Positions 13,113 through 27,700 of a stretch of DNA of 64,000 nucleotides are shown here, in pieces. The notes under the pieces were generated by a model, which was not told the origin of the DNA, ran no database searches, and saw only the letters and a program-made list of their open reading frames with translations. Both the position numbers and the translations under genes were made by a program. Source of the DNA: Antedon bifida (taxonomy: Eukaryota > Echinodermata > Crinoidea > Comatulida > Antedonidae); assembly GCA_963402885.1 (NCBI GenBank), contig OY727099.1, positions 20,541,001-20,605,000 of the forward strand. The letters are read 5' to 3'. Positions within the stretch are counted from its first letter, which is position 1, and every line of letters begins with the position of its first letter.

Positions 13113-13150
13113 AGAGCCTCTATTAAGGGGACACTTTTCAATGACATGAA
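13113..13150. repeat. MITE family D end, fragment
   Basis: A short match to the terminal motif CCTCTATTAAGGGGACACTT, shared with the elements at 14289, 34386 and 53715. Only one end is present. Confidence 0.45.
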
Positions 13151-13621
13151 CGAGGAAAATATATCCAAACACTAGGGCCTACAACCAACACCAACATCTC
13201 GATTCTTCTTAATTATCATTATGACAAGTTTTTGGGTCCAGTTTAAGTATAGTTGTAATTGCATATAAAACATTAGCGAAACCATTAACCAGTAAACACC
13301 AGATATTTCTATTTCAAGAAGTCTTTATTTATTTCTCCACATAATTCATACATATACGCTCAAATAGCCTACATTAAAATACATGAAACATAAAACAATA
13401 TCTAATGCATGTAAGTTGACAGTAAACTCTGCTAGAAAAAATGTAATGGTGGGGAAAATGGAAAGTGATAAACATAATATAAGAACATCTTTAGATTCCA
13501 GGTGGTGTATGCATTGGTCTTCTGAACAAAACAAACTTGGAAGCAGTAGAGTATTAAGGCAAGATAGTTGTACACTGGTCAGAATATAATTATACAAAAT
13601 AGATTATACTACATTTTCTTA

Positions 13622-14155
13622 AAGATGTATTGTCCCTCAATAGTGGACCTGTAGCTTGGTGGTTAACGTGCTTGCCTTCCAATCCCAAGGTCTCGGGTTC
13701 AATCCTGACATAGTGCAGGGTTGTAACTCATGACTCTTTCAACTCCACTCCCTAAGCCTCAAATGAGACTTAGTTTATAAGCACGATAAATTATTAAATA
13801 GTTTATCCATCCTGTAATTGGTGAGTTACTCGCTGTTGGATGAGTATGAAATAAAAAAAAAAATCACGAAAAAAGATATAGGCCATTTCGCAGTTTCAAT
13901 AAAGTTAATTAATTTCCGTAGAAAAAAGAATGTATCCACTTATAAAAAGACAAAATAAACGGTTAAATTCAACCAAAAACTCATTGACTTCCAGTCATTT
14001 GTTAAATTACAGTTTTTTTCAGGTACTAATAATATTTTTTTTAAAATCCAATTTCTGGTTAAAGTGAATAACTATTACGTGACATTAAAATGGCATATTC
14101 AACAAAAACATTGACAAAAAATTAATTTTTTAGGGGGACAATATATCTTTAAAGA
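13622..14155. mobile_element. MITE family B, copy 2, with SINE inside
   Basis: Starts AGATGTATTGTCCCTCAA and ends in the inverse AGGGGGACAATATATCT. The interior matches copy 1 in reverse orientation, for example GTTAAATTCAACCAAAAAC. A tRNA-derived SINE sits right after the left terminus and explains the greater length. Confidence 0.75.
13640..13862 (+). mobile_element. tRNA-derived SINE, full length
   Basis: The head has a box-A-like TAGCTTGGTGGTTAACGTG and box B GGTTCAATCC, about 35 bp apart as in tRNA genes. A unique body follows (GTAATTGGTGAGTTACTCG) and an A-rich tail closes it. It shares head, body and tail with the copy at 17609. Pol III promoter elements are inferred from these boxes. 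It is inserted in a family-B MITE. Confidence 0.8.
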
Positions 14156-14288
14156 AATATTAAAAATAGGTATCTTTAAGGATGTACAATATTTGGATAG
14201 TAAGAGAGACAAAATTAAAGCGATCAAGATTTGGTCCAGAACCACGAACAAAACATCACTATACATTCAGATACTTATTAATCCGTAT

Positions 14289-14519
14289 GAAGGGACATCC
14301 TATTAAGGGACATTTTACCGTGAAAAGAACAAGGGGAAACATATGTTTTTAACACTACAGCCAACTCCTATTTAGGGTACAAACCTATTAAGGGACATTT
14401 TACCGTGAAACTAACAAGGAGAAATATATGTTTTAAAACTACAGCAAATTCCTATTCAGGGACACCCCTTTAAACACTTGTGGGTCCTGAAGGTGTCCCC
14501 TTAAGAGGGGTTCCACTGT
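14289..14519. mobile_element. MITE family D, copy
   Basis: Inverted ends: CCTATTAAGGGACATTTTACC on the left, GTGTCCCCTTAAGAGGGG then TTCCACTG on the right. An internal tandem duplication repeats the GGGACATTTTACCGTGAAA segment. Related copies lie at 34386 and 53715. Confidence 0.6.
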
Positions 14520-15752
14520 GGCCCATATTACAATATTTCATATTCTTCTTATTATTGTATGTATTGTTATACAATATCTATTATAATTAGTATTAGACAC
14601 CAAGTATTCTTATAATGTGGTTCGCTCAAGTTATGAACAAGAATGATTGTTTTGTCCCCATCCCTCCTTTTTGGTTCATGGCTCTGAAATAATTAGCCAA
14701 ATTAATTTACATTTAACCGAATAAATAAAACAATAATTATTTCATTCAATATTTTAAAACTCTCTTATATATTCCAATTAGGAATATAGTCAATCTATAA
14801 AATATACAATTTTCTAAAATTCAAGTTTTGTTTTCTATTTTATCATTTTCAAAATACATTTCAATATCAAGTATATTGTGAATACTGGCAACACTGCACA
14901 AACTTAATAAATACTATATACATTCTCTAATGTACAAATACCTATGCAGTTTTATTATTTAATACTTTACAGTTTTTTTCAAGGTGGGTAAACATTGGAA
15001 ATATATATATTAACATACTTACTCTTATTATATATACTTTACATCTAAAATACTAACTACTTTTGGTTTAAAAAGGAAGATTGTAGTATTGCCATTTATA
15101 CTCGAAAAGTTAAAATCTATTTTTCCAACAAAAAATTCTCTACAACGCGGTGGAAAATATTCAAAATACGAAATTAAAACAGCATTAAAAAGCATATACA
15201 AACATATACATTAATAGGAAAGATATAAAAAAATAGCACCTCACAAATAGTTAAAACCTAAACATACATTATAAGCAATAATCACCTGCAATAAGTTGAT
15301 TGCATACAGTATACTGTATCAAGAAAGTATAATGGGGAGGGGGAAACAAACCCCCAGTTGTGGAAAAAAAATAAAATGCAAAAGATATCGGCACTTTATC
15401 TATAATGTTAATACCATTTTGTGAGACTACACATTTTTAGATATACTGTATTTAATATAATCTATATTTGAATTATATTACTGTATAAATTATCATATTT
15501 ATTTAGAAACAATTATATTTAATTAATTAAACATTTATAATGTATTTGTATAGGGGGAAAGGAGTGTGGAAGATTTGGAAGAATTTTCATTTATAAATTA
15601 CAAGCACCATTTATTTCTATCTAAATATATTTTTAAAAGTTTTGAACTGGAAGAATTTACATGATATTAAAGATATTTAATTACTATATTAATAATACTT
15701 TTTTACTTTAGAAATTATTCAATGGTTTTATACCTTTCACTATATTTAAAAT
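14520..15752. other. AT-rich 3' flank of the KIAA1549-like gene
   Basis: No coding potential seen. The minus-strand gene ending at 15753 probably has its 3' UTR in this stretch. The nearest usable poly(A) signals on that strand (TTTATT on the plus strand) lie around 15500-15615. Confidence 0.4.
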
Positions 15753-18700
15753 CTAAAGCATATCTTCTTCCTCATATGTGTGAGGTCGCAGTTTAGCGAG
15801 TCGTTCCAGCTCTTCTTTGATGACTTTCATCAGTGGTTGTGGTGTATCTGCTCCTTTGATTATTGCGGTAACATTCAACTCATCAAAACTGTCATCTACT
15901 GGTTTACCGATTCTTTTTTCTTTCTCCAGAGTGGCTAGCATATCTGTTGCAGGCCGCTTCTCTTTAGTTGGCAAACCATATGCCGATGAACCTTGAAGTG
16001 CTGCTGCCCCATATTCTAGCCTGCCTCCGTACAGCCTAGGATTGTATGACTGTTGAAACGAAGTCTCTGCTTCGTCGTATGTCGGTGACTTTGTCTTTTT
16101 AAACTGTTTTAAAGGAACTGGCGGTCCATTTCTTGTTGTAAGTTCAGAATCTGGGAGCATTGAGAGCTGTGGTAGCGTCAGTAAAGCACCTGTTGGAGAT
16201 CTGATAGTTACGGGAGGGGAGGGATCCAGCCCTCCTGGTATGGTTGCCTACAGAAACAGGAAGAAAAACCAAACATAAAGTTTTTTTCAAAAAATCAGTT
16301 TTATAAAATTGTCATGGGTTCATGTCACATAGCATGAAGCGTCTACTAAAAACCCCAAGTTACTATTCCTTGTTTTTTAGGGTGGAGTACTATTAGAGTA
16401 GGCATTTCTACAGTGGGTTACTATTATTATTAGGCTCAATCTAGGCACTTGGAAATAGTAACCCATTCCATCTTCCAGTTTTTCAAATCACTAATAGAAA
16501 CAACAGCACAAGTAAATATTTTTTAGTTATCTGCTTAGTAGCGGATAACTCCTTGTAATTGTATGGGATCATCATTTTTTTTTTTTTCTGTATTATTCTT
16601 ATTTCTTTCCTTCCATTTTTGTGTAGAGTGTTTCTCTAACATGTGTAAACATAACATTTCATAACTTTGACAACATGTGGGCATTTACGTGAAGTTGTGC
16701 ACCTCCTATTTTTTAATGATGTCAGAGTTGCGCAACGTGACTTACGCGCGATTTTATGAATTTCGCGTATTTAACATAGGTCAAAAACCAAATAACACTT
16801 TAAATTGAAACTTTGCAGAAGTTTAATTTATATCATGCGCTAACTTTCTGTGGAAAAAAAATTGCGAGTTTTACACAAATTTACGCGCGCACACGCATTT
16901 AAAATTTGAAAATGGGAAAAAACAATTTCTAATCAACTTTCTATGCGTTTCATGTCATTTTGAGCATGTCATGCAATATTCCAACGTATATGACGTGCAC
17001 GTGGCGTTTGTCGTGCGGATAACTAACTCGTCAAAGTGACGAGTTACATGTCTAGTTTAATTTTAACTTATTCATAAAATAAAAAGCCCATAGGTCTATG
17101 TCTAATTTAAAAAAAAAATCATTGTTTTTCTAAATGATACTATCATTTTCCTATTTGGTACTTTTCATGAGTAACAGACTATTAAGCTCTGTCTACACTA
17201 TCAAAAAATGTGATGTGTCCATATATGGACATGATCATGTCATATCACTACCATATTTGGGTATATCACTACCATATTTGGGCACAAACTAGTTTGATTG
17301 TGTAGACAGAGGTCTATTAGAATAGTGGGTTATTTACGGCATTATCACACACTAACGATTAAATAAGGAAGCAAATGAATAGTACTAACAGGTTCCATAG
17401 TAGGTGTGAGTCGTGACACTTCATCCTCTGCATCATAGATACTCCAAACAAGACCACCAGTATCATCCCCTAGCTTTGTTATGGGCACTATCACAACTTT
17501 TCCTGGGTCTGTCTTAGTTTGTGTGAATTCATCTAACGAAAATGATAATATAAATTGAGTTTAAATTTTAATTTAAGGTTAACCTTTCAGTCATTGTAGT
17601 AGATTGTAGTGGAGTTGTAGCTTGGTGGTTAAAATGCTTTTCTTCCAATTCCAAGGTCCGGGGTTCAATCTCAACCTAGTGACATGGTTCAATCCTGACC
17701 TACAGTAGTGCCAGTGCTGTATATCACAACTCAATGAGACTGAGTTGATAAGCACGATATATTACAAAATAGTAACCATACTGTAATTGGCGAGTTACTC
17801 ACTGTTGGATAAGAAATAAAAAAAGTAGGGCGAAATCTGACCAATTAAGACCATAGGTACTTAAATCTAATCATTCCAAAGTGCTTATAAAATGACATCG
17901 GACTTAAACACAATGTTAGTAATAATTGACTGTTTTTTTTATTGCTGGGATATGTTATATATTATTATTATTCACTAATATGAATTCAACTTTTAGATTT
18001 GATTTATTAAAGAAAAAAAAGTAGCTGTTTTGAAATTTGGAATCTATAAAGAAACTTGAAGCCTACCTTTTGGCTGAAACCCAACAGGAACACTTTTTTG
18101 ATGTTTTACAAATGGGTGGCGACTTTTAAACACCGAATCATCCCTGAAATTTATAATGATCATATCATAAAAAATCATAAGAAATCATAATCATAAGAAA
18201 TCATAATCTTTACAAAATGCTTTCTTCATAGAAAATGAATTTAATTACATAGGCTGGCAGCCTGCGAGTTGCAAGTGGCACCTGTATTCAACGGAACAGA
18301 GTCTAGGAATCTATATCTATATACAATTCCAACTCATTCACCACCTGTTTGACTGTCAAATAATCACCAAAGATACTAAATTAAATATTGCATAACTTAC
18401 GTTTCACTCCCAGTGTACGTTTCATGTGTCTCAGTTGACGACAATCGTTGGCGTCTTCGTTCTCTTGCTTTTGAAGGTTTCTGATTTTTTTATAACAAAG
18501 AAAAAATTAATTAGAAACAAAATAGGCATACAAAAATGCTAAAGACTTTTTGCCTTAAATTAATTAAAATTCTTCAATAGTACCTTAAGGTCTTTCATGC
18601 TTGAATGATGAGCAGAAGACTGTAGAGGGCGTACTGCATTCCTTCCAGCCGGTGGAAGGTTTACTAGAGAAAAGGCTTCATCTAGAAGTGCGTGCATACG

Positions 18701-21700
18701 CTTCCTGGTCTGGCCGAGTGATTGTGTGTTTTCATTCTAAATAAACCAAAAAATTATCAAGGTTTAGCAAAATGAACAATAGTATTTAAAGTCTAGACAG
18801 CTTTCTTAAGCCTTTAGGAGAAAGATTGAAGAGTTCAATGCTGACAAAATTATTACCTCTGAAGGAGTGATTTATCATGACGTCTAGAAAGGTGAAGGGA
18901 ATCTATCTATTTCTAGCAAAAAAAGTAAATACTACCTCTGAAGCTAGTGGCCTAGCATAATGTACATCTGGTAGCGAGTTGTAAATTCCATCTTCTTCAA
19001 TTTCAGTTTCATCGATTGATGATGATGCATGAGACGATTTCTGTCTCTGCTTTTTGTCTTTAATTTTTTTCCTTAAAATATAGAAAAACAAAATTATGTT
19101 AATTCGTTGTGCCAAGTTCTGTCAGGTGAGATGCTTAATTCATACAGACTCTGTTATGACTAGTCTAGAAAGGGTGGGTTAAGTGACTGCAAGGTGGCTT
19201 GACGTGGAGGAGCACCTAGTCATATGTTCAAACTGTAATATATTTGTTAACTTACTTTCGCTTGTGAGGTGCCACAAATGTAGTTACAGCCTGTGTTTTA
19301 ACGACTTCCGGTTCTAAGATAGCACTTATCTCAGCCTGTGCTTGTCTCCATTCAGCCTCTCCATCTAAAGTAAACATAATGTTTTTAAAAAATGACAAAA
19401 AGATTATAAAATATGAATTTTTTTTTTATTGTAAAGAGAAACATTCAGGACCCGGCAGAGTCCACGGAATAGAAACATTTGGCTTTCCAAAGCCTTGTTC
19501 GCACAGGACTTGAAAAATGGTAAATTAAACCAAGGTAACTTTACCTAATGTATCAGAAAATTTGACCATTGTTCATTGTTAGTTTGACCATAATTTGACC
19601 CTGAATTTAAAAACTATGATTGCATGCTACGGTCATGTGATAACCCGAGTCATATGTTCGGATTAGACTTTTAAGAGAGCCAGTCACTAAAAATCAAACA
19701 TTAGGTAGCAAGGGTAAAAAATTCGAATTGGCTCATATTTTGCACATTGGTAGACCTTGATGTAAGTAAACCTGATGTGTAGTTTGTTTGGTAAAATATC
19801 GCTTAGTTTTCAAGAAAATCAAAAAATAACGATTTTCGGCCAATTTTGTTCATTTTTGGTGTATAATTTACATTAAGTTTAACAGCCTGTGGAAGCCAAA
19901 CGTAACAACCTAGCGTTTTAATATTTTACACTTACGTTATCTAGCACCTGGAAAATAGCTTAGTAAATTTTCAAAAAATTTGAATAAATCCTAAGATTTT
20001 TACTAATTAATTACTAATTAGCATATATAAAACTCTTAAGACAATTTTTTTATTATTAAAAAATCCTCAATCTAAAGTATAGATACTAATATTTATGAAT
20101 CAAGTAAAAAAAAATTGGGGAAACTATTTTGCTCTCCGCGAAAGAGCCACAAAGTTGTAAGAAATTTTAAAAGATTTTATCGTCGGCAAGATCAATCAGA
20201 TGTACGGGTTACTGCTGGTTTTTTACATCATTTTTAAAGCATTGAACATGATCTATTTTCTTCACTATGCCTTAAATGTGAAAAAATAGAAATATTCTCA
20301 TACTGATTCTTGTTAAACATTATTTATTTTGTTGGTCGTTGATTTGTAATTTCATAACAAATTCAACTATAATAATTTATGTTTCATGAAAAATATTTTT
20401 TTCTCTCCAATAAATCTGTTATTTTTATTCAACAGTGTCAGTAGTACGTATATATCTGTATCAAATATTTCCTCAGGCATTTACACTTGTTATCATTGTA
20501 CTATTTATAGCACAAATATAATACATATATTAAATACAAATGTTTTATTACTTGTGTCAAAGTTCAAAATTTACGGATGAGAAATCCATTATTAATACAA
20601 ACATTTGTGTTGGTACATTTCCATATGAAAGAAGTCAAAATACCACATCAATAATATACATTGTCATCAACTGACTGCAACACTGACAAGTACATCAGAG
20701 AGATTACGATTACGAGAAAAAAGAAAATAAGGTAAGTTGTATACACTAGCAAATATTATAGAATTACTGAAGAGTTGAGATATTAGTTACAAGATAACCA
20801 TAATTGTTACTGTACTATTTAACCACAGAGGAAAAACTCGCTCCATGCTTGAACACAATTCAAATTATTGAATAGGCCTACTGTTGTATTTTAACAGATG
20901 TCAAATCAAGAAGTGCAAGGTACTTGTTGCCAACAAAGCCATCCAGACAACACAGTAAAAAGATTTTGTACAACTTGTAACAAAGGTGTATGCAAGAAAT
21001 GTTTCTTGAGTTGTTATAAAGCAGAACATGTGGTAGAAATCAGAGATGCTATAGATGCATTTAACAAACAAGTAACTGAAGTGATCAGGTCAGTTGATGA
21101 TATCAAGGAAGTATTAGAAACAACACTTGACTTTATAGTGAAGGACCAAGCAGACTTTGATTCCCATGTAAAGATGATCAGAGAAGTTATTAAAGTGCAT
21201 AAAGAGACTACTGTTTCTAAAGTTGTAGAGGAAAGCAATAAATTATTGCTGGATCTTGAAAATGTATGTAAGCAAAAGAATGATTCCATTGAAGGTCAAG
21301 TGAAAGAGCTAGAATCACACCAAATGCAGGTGCAAAGTCTGAAGAGGTCAAGTGCAGAAGCAATGATCCAACCAGGAAAGGCAAAAACACTTGATGATTT
21401 CAACTCAGACATTGATAAAGTTACAAAAAATGTCAAGGAAATGAATTCCAGATTTTTATCTTGTGCAAAAAATCTCAAACCAAACTTCAAATTTAATAAA
21501 GACTTGGATGATGCTCTCACAAAAGGCCTTGGTGAAATCACAAGTATTGATAGTAGGTTCATCATTGATGAAGATGATAGATCTATTACAGTAGCAAAGG
21601 GACAAACATTTGAAGTAAAAGCAGAAAGTCTGGATAAAAGTGAGACATGTAAAGTAGCTGCTACTCTGATAACGCCATCAGGTGAAAAATCTGCTACTGA

Positions 21701-24700
21701 AGTTGAAGACATGATGAATGAAGAGTATAGAATAAAGGGAAGATGTGATGAAGAAGGTGACTGGAAGATGGAGGCCACTGCTGGAGTAGCACACTTTAAA
21801 GGAACACCAGTGAAGATCAAAGTGGAACCACTAGGACTTGTACATACCCTTAAAAACATGGATAGACACACAGTAGATAAGGAACACAGAGTATCAGATG
21901 TAGTGTTAGACTCGGATGGTTGTTTATTAGTATCAAGTAATTGTAACGAGTTATTGAAATATACCAAATCAGGTAAATTTGTTGACAATATTAAACTTGC
22001 ACAAAATGCTAAGGTCAGTAGCATGCATCACATGGGTAATGGTCACATTGTGTACAGTGATAGGCAAAGGAAGGTTGTTGTGATGCTCAATGATAAATTT
22101 AAAGAGTGCATGCAATTTGGTAAAGGAATATTAAAATTGCCGATGGGTTTGAAAGTAAAAAATGACACACGCGTTCTGTATGTTGCAGACAGGGAAGCGA
22201 AATGTGTATTTATATTTAATATTGATGATGGTAACCTGGTGGGTAAGATAACAAGTCAATTTAGTTTTCCTATTGATGTGACTTTAACCAGAAAAGGTAA
22301 TTTGATGGTTGTTGATGGGGGCAATGATAGAATACAAATGTTTGATTCAAATGGTACCTTTATTAAAACACTTATAAGTGAAGGTAAAGAAGACGGGAAA
22401 GCTATGAACCCCTATTCTATATTAACTGACATGAATGAAAACATTATAATATCCAGTGGGAAAAAACTACAATTATTTGACAAAGATTGTGTTTTCGTAA
22501 AACGAATAGATAATATTGATGATGGACTAAAATATCCCATTGGAATCTCTGTAATTTCCAACAGACCACAAACAATAGCAGTAGCTGATTACGAAGTTAA
22601 TAATGTTAAAATATTCAATTACTAAAACTGTCTACACAAACACAACTATACATTTTTAACAGAGCATCAACATTATAGGGTTTTTTTTCCTTATTATGTT
22701 ACGTTGATAGTATGCATTTAGGAAAGTCTGTAAAGTAGTAAAAGTATGTACACTTGGTATATTAATATTCATTGAATTTAAATTTCATTTGTGTATTAAT
22801 GAATCTCTACAGGTTGATTCACTACAGTTTGCTTTGCTTACAACAATGTACATTGTATATGTAGATTTTAATTAAATAATGATCACATGATTAATATAAT
22901 TTGTTATTTAAATCTAAAACACCTCATTTAATACAGAGCTGGATAATGTTCTTACAAAGCAAGGTGTGGTAAGGAAGGTGATTGGAAGATGGAGATGACT
23001 GTTGGAGTAGCATACTTTAAATCAACACTAGTAAACATCAAAGTGGAACCATTAGGAATTGTAAAATACAATTGACATAAAAGCACATTTAAATGAAATT
23101 CGCAACATAACAGATGTTAGATGTTAGACTCAGATAGCTGTACATACGGGAAAGGCGTTATTTTTTTGGCTGTAAAATGGTATCATGTATAGTCAAATAA
23201 ATACCCCCCTCCCCACTAGATATGAAAAAAATACAACATAATTAATATTAAAAAAGTGATAAATAAGGTAAAAATTGCTTGGTATTTTGTAGATTATTGC
23301 AGTCAATTAATTCTACTACAAATAGAAATGTGTTTTGATTGATTATGTAAATGAATGCAGTTAATTTTTTCATCATGGAGCTATAGCTCCATGGTTTCAT
23401 ATTACACATTTTCAATAATCTAGCATAGAGATGAATCAAGCCATAGTAAAGTCAACATTAAATGTTAACCTTTGTTAAGAATTTAATTACACTAGAGGGT
23501 GAGCTCACTTCGCTCGCTTCCCCTCTAGGAAGTGTAGACGATGTTTCTTGGAATGATAATGACTCGGGTAAAAAGGTTTTAGAAGGACGTTCTCCTTGTA
23601 CGTTTTCTGTCAGTTACCATTATTGAAAGTGCTTGACATTCGTAAAACTAAACCTACTCTGTTTCAGTGTCTTAGATGATTAATAACATTTTAAAGTATA
23701 GTGGGCCTAGGCCTCCTAGACCAACCAGGCCTCCTACTAGCAGAGGCTGGAACTGGAAGTGTCAATGGAGAAGGCAGACCTACAGTAACACTGTGGTGCA
23801 GTATAACCGACATAGTGAGATGCAGAGTCGCGTTGCATGTGTCTAAAAACAAACATTGTATTTCAACAGTCCAGAAGTGTAAACTGCATTTAAAAATGTT
23901 GTAATTTTACAGATGTCAAATCAAGAAGTGAAAGGTAGATGTAAAGACCATCCAGACAAAACAGTAGAAAGGTTTTGTAAAACCTGTACTAAACAAATAT
24001 TTAAGAAATGTTTTTTTTAGTTAAAAGCAGATCATGATGTGTTAAATATGATATGCATTTAACAAACGAGTAACTGAAGTTATCATGTCAGCTGAAGATG
24101 TTAAGCAAGAATTAGAAACTACGTTTCATTTTATAATGCAGACTTTGAATCACATGTAAAGAAGATCAAAGAAGTTATTGAAGAGCATAAAGAAAGTATT
24201 ATTTCTAAAGTTGAAGAAAAAAACAAAAAACTATTGTGGGATCTTGAAAATGTATGCAAAAAAAATAATGATGCCATTGAAGGTCAAGTGAAAGAGCTAG
24301 AATCACACAAGATGGAATTGCAAAGTCTGAAGAAGTCAAAATATAAGGTATAAATTATACACCAAAAATTAACAAAATTGGCCGAAAATCGATTTTCTTG
24401 AAAACCAAGCGATATTTTACCAAACAAACTACACATTTATTTTTTTTATTTATTCTGACATAAAATCATAGGATAAAAACACAATAGAGTACCGAGACAG
24501 CAAACTTATTTCCATTGTGATCCTAAACATCAGTTTTCCTTACATTAAAGGAAAGGAACACCCTAATATCTTACCTAACTATTATAAAAGTAACCCTACC
24601 AACTTAATATTCAGAACAATTTATGTTTAAATCGGATTTGTAATTTTCTAGTAAACAGAATTTTAAAGCTGTTTTCAAGACATTTGAAAATCGCCATCTT

Positions 24701-27700
24701 GTGCTCATGACAGCCTGTTTGTGACGTCAGATACGGCCAAAAAAATATTTTAAGATTCGCGGTTGCATTCGGCGCTTCTATTGGCTAAGCGAATCCGCTA
24801 ATATTATTGGCTAATAACGCGACATGCGGTCATGCAGGACGGCGATGACACGGTATGAGCATGCGCTAGCTTGGTAAACAAACCTTCGATCGATCTTTTC
24901 TTCTGCAAGCCAATTCGTAAATCTTTCAGCTATTGTTAATCTATTGTTACTTTTATTGCCTAGCTGTTTCAAACGGGATTTGGTAGGGGAATTAACTGGC
25001 AAACCTTCCAAACGGAGGCTGTTGGTTGACGATGCAGTGTCTACTTTATTTTCGTTCAACACGAGTTCTAGGCCTAGTAAGGCATACAGTACAGATACAC
25101 TGGCCGCAAGTACACCATTCTTCAACGGCTTGTTATGCTCGAGAATGTTCTTCTTCTCTTCTTTTTTCCTCATCAGCACGACGCAAAACTAACTCTCTTT
25201 CTGTATATTCTGGTTCAAAATTTTCTGAATTATAAAAACTCCAAGCCATATTCCGAATATATTAGGTATGTTAGGCTATTTAATTGATTTTATTTATGGT
25301 TATATCCCGCACTTCCATATTGAAATACTGTACTAAGACGATGGACGCTTGGATTTGCTTGAATGCGTCCACCTAATATGACGTCACATAATTGCTCTTA
25401 ACCTGTCAAAGTGGCGCTGTTCAATTTCCGATATGTTGTCTTTTAAAAGTTTATTACATTTATCTATAAGCACAGTGGCACATTTAGCCCAGGGTGTTCC
25501 TTTCCTTTAAGGTCTAGTCTACCAATGTACAAAATATGAGCCAATTCGAAATTTTGACCCTTGCCACTAAATTACAAATATGTCTGATTTTTGGTGACAA
25601 GCACTCTTAAATAGTTAACATGGTTTGTTTTACTGGTTTCTAAATTAAGTCCAGTGCGATAGAGTGTCTCATAAATGGGGATGTTCCCTGTATTCTGACA
25701 ACATATCTGATACTGATAGATAAACTTTGACCTTATGAATTTGTTAAAAGTTACCACTAAAAACACTTACTTTTCTGTTTCTTTGTTTCATCAATTGTTC
25801 TTTGCGACTTCTTTGGTTTGCTTTGCATTTGATGTTCCGACACGTGCGAAAACATCGCTCTCTTTGGATCTTTCATTTGTTCATTCTTGCTCAATTTTGG
25901 ATGTAGCTGTACCTGAGAGGAGACGGAAGAACTCATTCTCAGCTCATCTTCGGTCGAAGACACCAAACTATCCGACTCTGAAACAACATCATCCTGCCGA
26001 GAGATTATTGTCGTTGCTCGCGGTAGCATCCTTGGTGGGACTGTAAGGTATCTCTTTTTTTCTTTGACACGACCACTATCGTCTTCATCTGTGTGGTAGT
26101 CTGAAGTTTTTACTGATTTGTCGTCCTCCAAGACGTGACTATGTGAATTATCAAGACCTGTTGGAGGCATTGCTCCTTGTCTTCTCTTGCTTGCAGCATA
26201 CGAATGATATGGATACTAAAAAATACAAAACAATGTTTTATATTTCATTTTTCATCAACAAATATACAGAAATTACATTACATTTTAGCGAGTGAGTGGC
26301 TGAGTGGTTAAGATGGTCGAACCTTGGCAAGGGTTCGAGGCTCACTTGCTCCATGGTTCAAGTAGTAGAACGAGTCTTCTCGGATAAGGAATATAAACCA
26401 TAGGTCCATTGTACATATCTAGCTCATGTGCACTTTAAAGAACCTAGTACATCTTTCGAGTAGGGGTTGGCCTGGTGTACTAGTACCTCACATCCACTGA
26501 TCATAACTGGGCCCTCTGGGAGATCAGTCTTTGACAGAAGAAGTCGCCCGGTATAAATAAATAATAAGAAATTAATTTAGTTTGTGGAACATACTGAGAT
26601 GTTTCCGGAATCAACTGGAGATCATTAAAATGTTAAAATAAAATTATCTTACTTTCTGTTTCTTTACCACATTTGGCATATTTTAAAATCTCCCTAATTA
26701 AGTTCCACCCTTCCTCAGGATGAAAGATAGTACAGGTACTTACATTGTACCATCAGTCATCCTATGCTCAAATACTAAAAAAAAAACACCATCCCAACTG
26801 ATTCATCCAACTCCTATAATATGTTCAGAAATATAATAAAGGTACCTTTTGCTTGAACTGTAGAAATGTTAGTGTCTCTGGATCAAAGTTTCCATCCTGA
26901 GGTCTAGGCCTACAGCACCAGCAAAAGCAACAACATACCAGGAATATGAAGGCCAGAACACCACATATAACAGCTACAATCCATATAATACTCATATTGC
27001 TGGAAGACTCATCATACACTAAAACAAAAAAAAAACATGTGAGAAATTCTCTAAAACAGTTGATTTAATCAATTTTATTTGCAAATTTTAGTAATTGTTA
27101 TAAATGTAGTGGCACTGTAGCTTGGTTATTGAAATGTGTCTGATGAATCCAAGGATCCTGGTTCAAATCTTTGCTTGGGTTATTTTTTTGAAGTTTTGAA
27201 AGTTTATCTTGAGTTTCATTTGTTATATCTTACCAACGACATGTGTTTCGACGGGGTAACCAAGAGTGATTGATAATGCTTCACTGGATAAGTACTGCAT
27301 GGTGGCAGCAGACTGTGACGCTGGAATGCGTTCACCTTCTTCTACGATGTAATACACAACAGTTAATAACTCAGGATTAGCATCGCCTCTACTGATATCA
27401 ATTTGCTGAAAAATAAATGAAACAATATTTTGAAAAGTAGAAAATACTCCTTCTTTGGGATGCACTATTGAGGGGACAAATTCCTGTGAAATGAACAAGG
27501 GGAAATCCTGTATGTTATCCCTATTCAGAAGACACACTAAGAAGTGACACTTGGTTGGATTTTGAAGATGTCCACTTAAATAATAGGGTTTCTGTATAGA
27601 AATTAAAGATATATCGTCCACCTGAAACAATTTTTTTTTTCGTATTTTTTAGTTGAATAAGTCATTTTGATGTTCCATAAAAGTTATTCACTTTTACCAA

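Noticed and set aside
13640-13720. tRNA gene
   Set aside because: Boxes A and B are present but no cloverleaf can be folded, and a SINE body and tail follow.
21296-22024. 242-codon minus-strand frame
   Set aside because: Shadow of the TRIM-like gene on the opposite strand.
24811-25179. Transposase gene in the TTAA element
   Set aside because: No DDE-type motifs or homology seen in the 122-codon frame; treated as non-coding.
26288-26360. tRNA-Ser/Leu gene
   Set aside because: Only promoter-box similarity; stems do not pair and the sequence continues into a SINE body.
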